Both the position numbers and the translations under genes were made by a program. A stretch of DNA of 64,000 nucleotides. It comes from Planctomycetota bacterium (GTDB lineage Bacteria; Planctomycetota; UBA1135; GCA-002686595). The first letter of the stretch is position 1, and each line of letters opens with the position of its first letter. This document shows, one piece after another, positions 58,167 to 64,000 of this stretch. Location: NCBI GenBank assembly GCA_016795325.1, contig JAEUHY010000017.1, forward strand, positions 172,773 through 236,772, given 5' to 3'. The notes beneath the pieces were generated by a model. That model was not told the origin of the DNA and made no database searches. It was given only the letters and a program-made list of their open reading frames with translations.

Positions 58167-58609
58167 ACGCCGTGAACCGCCCCCACCAACTCAGCGGCGG
58201 CGCCAACGCAGCGTCCTGGGCCGCACAACTCGTCGCCGCGGCGATCCTCGGCCAGACGCTGTTCTTCAAGTTCTCCGCCGCGCCCGAATCGGTGCACATC
58301 TTCACCACGCTCGGCGCGGAGCCCTGGGGCCGCATCGGCAGCGGCGTGGTCGAGCTGATCGCAGTGCTGCTGCTCCTGGCGCCGCGCACGGCCGCACTCG
58401 GCGGCGCGCTCGCCGCGGGTGTGATGGCCGGCGCGATCGGCTCGCACTTCACGCAGCTGGGCGTCGAGATCGTCGTCAACGGCGAGAGCGACGGAGGACT
58501 CTTGTTCGCGCTCGCCTGCATCACGCTCGTCGCCGGCGCGCTTGTGGTCTGGCTGCGCCGCGCGCAACTGCCGCTGGTCGGCGCGAGCCTGGCTAGGATC
58601 GGTGCGTGA
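58163..58609 (+). CDS. DoxX-family membrane protein
   Basis: The 148-residue protein starts at a GTG (58163) overlapping the YHS gene stop by four bases (GTGA). Four hydrophobic segments are read: ASWAAQLVAAAILGQTLFF with the DoxX-type F-K-F-S next to it, VVELIAVLLLLAPRTAALGG, LAAGVMAGAIGSHF and LFALACITLVAGALVVWL. DoxX proteins are inner-membrane subunits of redox systems. The last 90 bases are duplicated at 60817-60905, upstream of another gene. Confidence 0.85.
   Translation: MNAVNRPHQLSGGANAASWAAQLVAAAILGQTLFFKFSAAPESVHIFTTLGAEPWGRIGSGVVELIAVLLLLAPRTAALGGALAAGVMAGAIGSHFTQLGVEIVVNGESDGGLLFALACITLVAGALVVWLRRAQLPLVGASLARIGA
58520..58609 (+). repeat. Direct duplication, copy 1 (end of DoxX gene)
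   Basis: This 90-base segment, the last 30 codons of the DoxX gene including its stop, is repeated at 60817-60905 with about six differences including one deleted base. The two copies flank about 2.2 kb containing the second propeller gene. Confidence 0.8.
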
Positions 58610-58966
58610 AGCTGGATCGCGCGACGAGGCGCCCCCGCGGACGCAACGCACGCGGCCGGAGTCGGCGGAGAATCGAGCGCCGGGCACACGTGGCCTGCCG
58701 CCCGGCTTGACGCTGCGATCGCGCCGTCCGGTGGGATCTACGCGCCGACGAAGTCCCCACGGTGGCGGCGAAGGCGGCGATCGAAGCGCTGGTCGACTCG
58801 CGATCCACAACGGTCCACTCGCGTGGAGAGCTGATGGCGACGGCGCGCGTCGCCACGAGCTGCTCCGCGCCGTTTGGCGCCGCACCGCGAGCAGTCCGTC
58901 TGGCTTACGGCCGCTCTCGCCCCAGCGGTGCGCAGAGTTCGGCGCGCGATCAGCGCGGCAGGCGCA
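58610..58966. other. Intergenic region, nothing identified
   Basis: Between the DoxX stop and the 3' end of the propeller gene. A GTG-started frame of about 33 Arg-rich codons begins at 58606 in the position that starts the lipoprotein gene in the other duplicate, but it carries no recognisable protein. Confidence 0.45.
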
Positions 58967-60700
58967 TCACGGCGTCATCGTGAAGGCGAGTGCGTCGCTC
59001 AGGTTCGTGGTCTTCGGCGCGGGCGGATCGCGGTACCAGACCTGCGAGAACAGCGAGTCGCCGGCGACGAACGGGGTTCCGAGCGCGCTCGGATTCGCGG
59101 CGATCCAGGCGGCGAAATCGAGCGCGAGAACTCCGTTGCACGAGTTCGTCGTTCCGCCGCTCGACTGCGCGGACGTGCGCTGCGTGGGCGACTTGACGCA
59201 CAAGTAGCTCGAGCTTGACGGCGCCCACGGCAAGGCAGTCGAGCCGCTCAGCCCATAGAAGAGCAAGCCGGTCTTCTGACCCTCGACGCTGGAGCAGGTG
59301 AGCAGGAAGCCCGAAGTCGCTGCGATCGAGGGCGAACCGCTGGCCGACAAGCTCGCCGCGCAGCCGTTCGTGCTCGTGCCCGCAGTGCAGTAACTGGTCA
59401 CGTTGGCGGCGATCCCGACGTCGCGCACGAAGATGTCCGCGGTGGAGTTGGTGTCGCCCGTGACGAGGTTCGCCGCCGTGCTTTCGAAGACAACCTGCAG
59501 GCCTGCAGCGGAGATCGCGGCGATCGTGCAAGCGGAATTGGCTTGCGCGGCGGCCGGACCGACGCTGACTCGCAGCGTTTGACCTGTCAGCGTGTCGTGA
59601 CGGAAGACATCGCTCACCGCATTGGTGTCAGCACTCACCAGATTCGTCGCGCTGCTCTGGAAAGCGAGGAAGCGACCGTTGTCGGAGATCGTCGCGTCCG
59701 AGCTGGCGGCGTTGGCCTGAACACCGGCGGAACTCACGCTGACCCGCGTGGTCACGGAGTTCCAAGTGTCGTGCACGAACACGTCGTTGGCGGCGTTGGT
59801 GTCGCCAGCCACCAGGTTCGAACCGAAGCTGTAGAACACGACGTAGCGACCATCTGCGGAGATGTCGGGCGTCAGCGAGAGACTGTTGCTCTGCGCGCCG
59901 GCCGAACTGACGCTGACCCTGCTCGTCGCCCCGCTCAGCAGGTCCTTGGTGAAAATGTCGGCCGTGCCGTTCGTGTCGTTCGGGACGAGCGCGTCCGCGA
60001 AGCTGTAGAAAGTGACGAACCGGCCGTTCCCCGAAATCCTCGGCCGAGCGCTGACTCCGGGCGACTCCACGCCGTTCGACGCCACGCTGACACGAGTGGT
60101 GACTCCCAGTTGCACGTCGCGCAGGAACACGTCACGCGCGAAGTTGGCGTCTCCGGCGACGAGGTTGTTCGCGGTGCTGTCGAAGACGACGTAGCGGCCA
60201 TCGTCGGAAACGTCGGGAAGCTCGCACAGTGCGTTGGGCTCGCCCCCGCTCGAGGTCACGCTGGCGCGAATCGTCTGTCCGGTCTGGCGATCGTGACGGA
60301 AGATGTCCGTGGTCGCGTTCGTGTCGCCAGCGACGAGGTTGGTGGCCGCAGTCTCGAACACGACGAACCGGCCGTCCGCCGAGATCGACGAGCGATTGCA
60401 GCCGGCATTGCTCTGCGCGCCACTGGAGCTGACGCTGACGCGCGTGGTCACGCCGCTCGAGCGGTCGCGCACGAAGATGTCCGGAAGTCCGTTGGTGTCG
60501 CCCACGACGAGATTCGTCGCCGAGCTGCGGAACACGACCACTTGGCCGTCCGCAGATACGTTGGAGGCTGCGCTGCCAGAGTTGGCCTGGAGACCGCTGG
60601 AGTCGACGGAGGCGCGCGAGGTGACCTGAGCCGCAGCACGCGATCCGAGCGTGGCGCCGGCGAGCAGACTCGCCACGAGAAGGGTACGCGGGCTCTGCAT
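58967..60700 (-). CDS. Secreted propeller-like repeat protein with C-terminal YCTAG module (paralogue)
   Basis: The 577-residue product has a signal peptide (LLVASLLAGATLGSRAAA) and about seven repeats of the S-A-D-G-R-x-V-V-F-x-S, L-V-x-G-D-T-N-x-x-x-D-I-F-V-R-D, T-T-R-V-S-V-S type. The C-terminal YCTAG module reads YCTAGTSTNGCAAS, GLLFYGLS, SYLCVKSPTQR, WYRDPPAPK and LSDALAF. It is a close relative of 43321-45087 but not identical in repeat number or spacing. It sits in a block flanked by direct duplications (58520-58609 and 60817-60905). The ATG at 60700 suits the signal peptide; no strong ribosome-binding site is visible. Confidence 0.85.
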   Translation of the reverse strand: MQSPRTLLVASLLAGATLGSRAAAQVTSRASVDSSGLQANSGSAASNVSADGQVVVFRSSATNLVVGDTNGLPDIFVRDRSSGVTTRVSVSSSGAQSNAGCNRSSISADGRFVVFETAATNLVAGDTNATTDIFRHDRQTGQTIRASVTSSGGEPNALCELPDVSDDGRYVVFDSTANNLVAGDANFARDVFLRDVQLGVTTRVSVASNGVESPGVSARPRISGNGRFVTFYSFADALVPNDTNGTADIFTKDLLSGATSRVSVSSAGAQSNSLSLTPDISADGRYVVFYSFGSNLVAGDTNAANDVFVHDTWNSVTTRVSVSSAGVQANAASSDATISDNGRFLAFQSSATNLVSADTNAVSDVFRHDTLTGQTLRVSVGPAAAQANSACTIAAISAAGLQVVFESTAANLVTGDTNSTADIFVRDVGIAANVTSYCTAGTSTNGCAASLSASGSPSIAATSGFLLTCSSVEGQKTGLLFYGLSGSTALPWAPSSSSYLCVKSPTQRTSAQSSGGTTNSCNGVLALDFAAWIAANPSALGTPFVAGDSLFSQVWYRDPPAPKTTNLSDALAFTMTP

Positions 60701-60816
60701 GGTGGAGAGGACTCGGCGGAGTGAGCTGCGGTTCGGTTCGGGAGACTCGCGTTGACAAGCTTGTGATCCGCAGCCGCGGGCGGCCGTTACGGGAAAGCTC
60801 GCTCGAAAGCGGATCC

Positions 60817-60905
60817 ACCACGCTCGGCGCCGGCGCGCTGGTGGTCGGCTGCGCCGCGCGCAACTGCCGCTGGTCGGCGTGAGCCTGGCTAGGATCGGAG
60901 CGTGA
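60817..60905 (+). repeat. Direct duplication, copy 2 (upstream of lipoprotein gene)
   Basis: This repeats 58520-58609, the end of the DoxX gene. Here the DoxX frame is broken by one deleted base, and the segment's GTGA supplies the GTG start (60902) and the AGGA-type ribosome-binding sequence of the lipoprotein gene. A fragment of one gene's end has thus become the start region of another. Confidence 0.8.
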
Positions 60906-61843
60906 ACTCGCCGCTCGCACTCCGCGTCGCAGCCGCCTGTGCGCTGGCGATGTGGAGTTGTGAGAGCGCGCCGCGCGAAGCTGCGGCGGAGCGCGCGCCG
61001 GCCCCCGCGATCGAGTTCGCGATGATCCGTGGAGTTGTGGTCGACACGCGCGGACGGCCCGTCCCCCAGGCCGACATCGTCGGGCCGAACAGTCACATCA
61101 CGCAGACCGATGACCAGGGACACTTCGAATTCCGCTGGTTCCGACGGCCGATCGATCTCTACGCCGAGTGCGCGGGCTACCACCCGAGCGCGCGTGGAGT
61201 GGGCGAGCCCGACGGAGAGCCGGTTCGACTGGTGCTGAGCCCGAAGATGACTCTTCGGGTGAACTTCGCGAACGCGCCGCGAGCCGCGGAGGTCGAGCCG
61301 CTGGTGTTCGTTCAGGGCGTGAGCCAGGAGTTTCGCACCCTCTCGGCGTCGGCCCAGAACAACATCGCCGTCGTCGAAGGGCTGTGTGCGGGTCTGAACG
61401 TGATCCGCGTCGTGCTGGTCGAAGAACAGCAGTTCGTTGCGTACGACGCACTCTTCGAGTTCGAAGAGCGCGAGCTTGTCGACCTCCAATTCGCGCCGAG
61501 CCCGCGCGCGCCCGCGGCGCTGCAAGCGACCCTGCTGCGTGACGCGAGCGCCGTGCGGCGCGCGTTCTATCCGACGCTTCCCAACCTGCGTTGGATTGCG
61601 ACGCACTCCCCGCCGAGGCCAACGGACGCGCAGACCGACGAGTTGCGCAGTGGTATGCGGCAACTGGCGCCCAGATTGGCGCACGAAGTGTTCGAACTCG
61701 GGTATCCGCCGCGAATCGGCGGCTTTTTGTCGCCGCCCGCGCCAGGGAGCTATCTGCTCCTCACTGCCAGGGGCATGCCGAGCTTCGGGGGCTACATCAG
61801 CCTCCACGTCGAACGCTTCGAAGCCGTGAGCCCGCCGCGCTGA
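60902..61843 (+). CDS. Lipoprotein with carboxypeptidase-regulatory-like domain
   Basis: The 313-residue product begins at GTG 60902 inside the duplicated segment. It has a signal peptide with lipobox-like end (ACALAMWSC, Cys about 20). A carboxypeptidase-regulatory-like beta-sandwich follows (about 40-115): MIRGVVVDTRGRPVPQADIV, then TDDQGHFEFRWF and YHPSARGVGEP. The remainder is a beta-rich region of unknown family (VEGLCAGLNVIRVVLVEEQQ, AHEVFELGYPPRIGGFLSPP). It is probably anchored outside the inner or in the outer membrane. Function unknown; domain style matches the tail of the sigma fusion at 45252-47219. Confidence 0.78.
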   Translation: MNSPLALRVAAACALAMWSCESAPREAAAERAPAPAIEFAMIRGVVVDTRGRPVPQADIVGPNSHITQTDDQGHFEFRWFRRPIDLYAECAGYHPSARGVGEPDGEPVRLVLSPKMTLRVNFANAPRAAEVEPLVFVQGVSQEFRTLSASAQNNIAVVEGLCAGLNVIRVVLVEEQQFVAYDALFEFEERELVDLQFAPSPRAPAALQATLLRDASAVRRAFYPTLPNLRWIATHSPPRPTDAQTDELRSGMRQLAPRLAHEVFELGYPPRIGGFLSPPAPGSYLLLTARGMPSFGGYISLHVERFEAVSPPR

Positions 61844-62362
61844 TTCCGTGCTGTTGCAAGCGCTCGCAAAGCACCTAGCGGAGCTGCGCCTGCGTGCATG
61901 ACGCCGCACAAAGCGGCCCGTACGCACATCTTGCCGCACAATTCACGTTCCTCGCGACTTGCGCTCTGTCCCGATTCGGGGAAGATGCGGCCGTTCTCGC
62001 GGGCGGCGTACATCGCAACCGCCGCGGCCCTTCCCAGGCCCGGCCGCCGCGCGCGAGGAGCGTCCCACGCCTTGCCCACGTCGAGCTTTCCCGGCTCGAG
62101 CTCGCCATGTTTTCCAAGCTTGCCCCGCGCGCCCTGATTTCGTGTCGAGAGTCCTGTGCGACTCTGCGGTGCGCGTCTTCGCAACTTCGAAAGCGCTCGC
62201 CAGCTCTCGCTCGTGCGTCCCTATGCGCGTCGCTTTCGCGGCGCACGCACGAAACGCTCGTCGCGGCCCCGTTCTCGCCAGGCGTGGAGTCTTCCCACTC
62301 CCCTGAGCGCACGCGTCCGGTTGCGGTCGCCGTGCGCGCTCGACCGCGAAAGACCTGCAGCC
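61844..62362. other. Intergenic region, nothing identified
   Basis: About 520 bases upstream of the last gene. Some open frames exist, but none reads like a protein. It probably contains the promoter of 62363 onward. Confidence 0.5.
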
Positions 62363-64000
62363 ATGTCTCGTTTCCGCTCGACCCTGCGCGCCTGCGCGCG
62401 CGCTTCGATCCTCGCATCTACGGCGACGCTCCTCGCCGCGAGCGCCGCCGCTCAATCCCCCGGTGACATCGCGCTCATCGGCTGGATCGACAACGGCTCC
62501 CCTGACACGTTCGCCTTCGCGACCCTCGCCCCGCTGCCCGCGGGCACGGTGATCTACTTCACCGACAACGGCTGGGATGGCGCGCAATTCCGCGGCGCCT
62601 CGGCCACCGACGGCGACGGCAACGAGAACCTGTGCCGCTGGACGGCGCTCAACGACGTGCCCGGCGGCGCGATCGTGCAGGCCTACGTGAACAGCGCGGA
62701 CTGGAGCTGGACCACGGCCGGTCCGATCGCCGGCGCCGTGTCCGGCAGCTACCAACCGCTCGCCCTTTCGGCCTCGGGCGGCGAGCAGATCTACGCCTTC
62801 ACCGCGGCGGCGAGCAATCCGCTCTTCAATCCGTCGGTGCACCTGTTCGTGCTCGACGACTCGAACGGCTTCGAGAACGCGACGAGCTCGAACAGCGGCG
62901 GGATTCCGCCGGGACTGTCGCTCGCGGGCAACACCGCGGTGACGTTCAACCACGGAGCTGCGGGTCAGAATTTCATGGGCTTCAGCGTCGGCGCCGTCGC
63001 TCCCGGCTCGCTGAAGTCCACTTGGCTCGCCGGCATCGCGAACGCCGCGAATTGGAGCTTCGCCGGAGCAGGCAGCTTGCCCTCGGGCACGCTCGATGTG
63101 TGCACGCCGCCTTCGCTCAGCTTGCAGCGCTCGAACGTGACCGCGTGTCCCGGCGACACCGTGCAGTTCAGCGTGAACGCGACCGGCAGCGGAACGCTGA
63201 CGTACCAGTGGCGCCTGGGCGGTTCGCCGCTGCTGGACGGCGGCGACATCTCCGGCGCCACGAGCGCGCTCTTGAGCATCGCCAACGTCGACGCTGGCGA
63301 CCTCGGCAACTACGACGTGCTCGTCTCGAACAGCTGCGGCTCGATTTCGAGCAACACGGCGTCGCTCGCGCTGTATCCGACCTTCTCCTTCTATCCCGAC
63401 GCGGATGGCGACAGCTTCGGCGACGCGAGCGCTCCGGCGGTTGTGACCTGCTTCGCGCCGCTCGGCCACGTGCTCGACAACACCGACTGCGATGACACGC
63501 GTCCCGCGGTCAACCCGAGCGCCACGGAAATCTGCGGCGACGGGCTCGACAACGACTGCAACAACGCGATCGACGACGGATTCCCGACGCCGACCATCGT
63601 GTACGTCGACGACAACTTCGCGAGCCTCATGGGCGGCGACAATCCGGCGGGTCCGGCGAACGCGTACTTGTGCGACGCCTTCGCCACGATCCAACAAGGC
63701 ATCGCAGCCGTGGCGGCGGGCGGTCAAGTGGTCGTCGCGCCGGGCACGTACCTCGAGGACGTGGCGGTGAACAAGAACGTCTCGCTGCTCGGCTCGGGCG
63801 CTGGCGTGTCGATCGTCTCCGGCCCGATCGGCGGCGGCGGCGCGACGTTCCAGGTGCTGGCGAGCAACGTGGAGATCGCGGGCTTCACGATCACGCGTCA
63901 AGGCAACAACCTCACCGACTGGAACAACCCCGGCCTCAACTCGGCCGGCGTCGCGATCCAGGGTCTGGCGCTCTCGAACGCGCTCGTGCGCGACAACTTG
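62363..64000 (+). CDS. Large secreted protein with Ig-like, MopE-type and beta-helix domains (5' part)
   Basis: The frame is open from the ATG at 62363 to the end of the window, so at least 546 residues are encoded and the 3' end is missing. A signal peptide comes first (CARASILASTATLLAASAAA). Residues about 33-245 form a beta-rich domain (GDIALIGWIDNGSPDTFAF, GTVIYFTDNGWDG). An Ig-like domain follows (about 247-335: ACPGDTVQFSVNATGSG, TYQWRLGG, DLGNYDVLVSNSCGS). Then comes a MopE/type Asp-Cys-rich segment (DADGDSFGD, NTDCDDTRPAVNPSATEICG, DNDCNNAIDDG). A parallel beta-helix start ends it (VYVDDNF, FATIQQGIAAVAAGGQVVVA, PGTYLEDVAV, GFTIT). Probably extracellular and calcium-binding. Confidence 0.85.
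   Translation, partial: MSRFRSTLRACARASILASTATLLAASAAAQSPGDIALIGWIDNGSPDTFAFATLAPLPAGTVIYFTDNGWDGAQFRGASATDGDGNENLCRWTALNDVPGGAIVQAYVNSADWSWTTAGPIAGAVSGSYQPLALSASGGEQIYAFTAAASNPLFNPSVHLFVLDDSNGFENATSSNSGGIPPGLSLAGNTAVTFNHGAAGQNFMGFSVGAVAPGSLKSTWLAGIANAANWSFAGAGSLPSGTLDVCTPPSLSLQRSNVTACPGDTVQFSVNATGSGTLTYQWRLGGSPLLDGGDISGATSALLSIANVDAGDLGNYDVLVSNSCGSISSNTASLALYPTFSFYPDADGDSFGDASAPAVVTCFAPLGHVLDNTDCDDTRPAVNPSATEICGDGLDNDCNNAIDDGFPTPTIVYVDDNFASLMGGDNPAGPANAYLCDAFATIQQGIAAVAAGGQVVVAPGTYLEDVAVNKNVSLLGSGAGVSIVSGPIGGGGATFQVLASNVEIAGFTITRQGNNLTDWNNPGLNSAGVAIQGLALSNALVRDNL

Overview
The window is high-GC bacterial DNA. Several features point to the phylum Planctomycetota (an inference from gene content, not from a marker gene): a receptor kinase fused to a formylglycine-generating-enzyme-like (FGE) domain, a sigma factor fused to a membrane anchor and beta-sandwich tail, secreted FGE-domain proteins, an RHS protein, and a recurring secreted module (here the 'YCTAG module') present in six proteins. 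Coding density is moderate and the strand changes often.

Region 1, about 1-16,400, is a mosaic accessory region. It holds one intact tyrosine integrase (2077-3282), four broken integrase pieces, a ParB-DNA methyltransferase cut by an in-frame stop and by a junction with an integrase remnant, gene remnants and repeated intergenic DNA. Lower-GC cargo includes a 908-residue secreted protein with a thioredoxin-like CxxC, an FCY1-type cytosine deaminase overlapping a small membrane protein, and a DUF2971 protein. An NAD-type malic enzyme gene sits inside it. A 3' half of a tRNA-Gly(CCC) at 16,350-16,392 is a plausible right attachment site for part or all of this region.

Region 2, about 16,600-27,900, mixes small membrane and secreted proteins with an FAD/Rieske oxidoreductase, an SLC13-type anion permease and a third FGE-domain protein. 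Four genes in regions 1 and 2 (three FGE-domain proteins and a lipoprotein) share a promoter-like element, TTGCGG-N16-TAnnnT, suggesting co-regulation.

Region 3, about 27,900-47,350, is dominated by signalling. A two-gene operon encodes a multi-PAS histidine kinase and a receiver-PAS-kinase hybrid. A lipoprotein, ManA, a large RHS protein coupled to a short CFI-box protein, and a Ser/Thr kinase coupled by an ATGA overlap to a sigma factor follow. Then come a secreted propeller-like protein, a divergent sigma-membrane-beta-sandwich fusion, and a 34-residue membrane protein.

Region 4, about 47,500-64,000, looks like stable chromosome. It holds an MBOAT acyltransferase with an SGNH-like partner, a secreted YCTAG protein, a metallopeptidase-like protein whose zinc motif lacks the catalytic glutamate, a chemotaxis receptor, an RRM protein overlapping a BaiN-type flavoprotein, a YHS-DoxX pair, a second propeller protein flanked by an 89-bp direct duplication, a lipoprotein, and the 5' part of a large secreted protein running off the end.

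The most interesting candidates are the integrase-tail array, the shared promoter, the YCTAG module, the deaminase-membrane pair, the kinase-sigma and sigma-membrane architectures, and the duplicated block around the second propeller gene.
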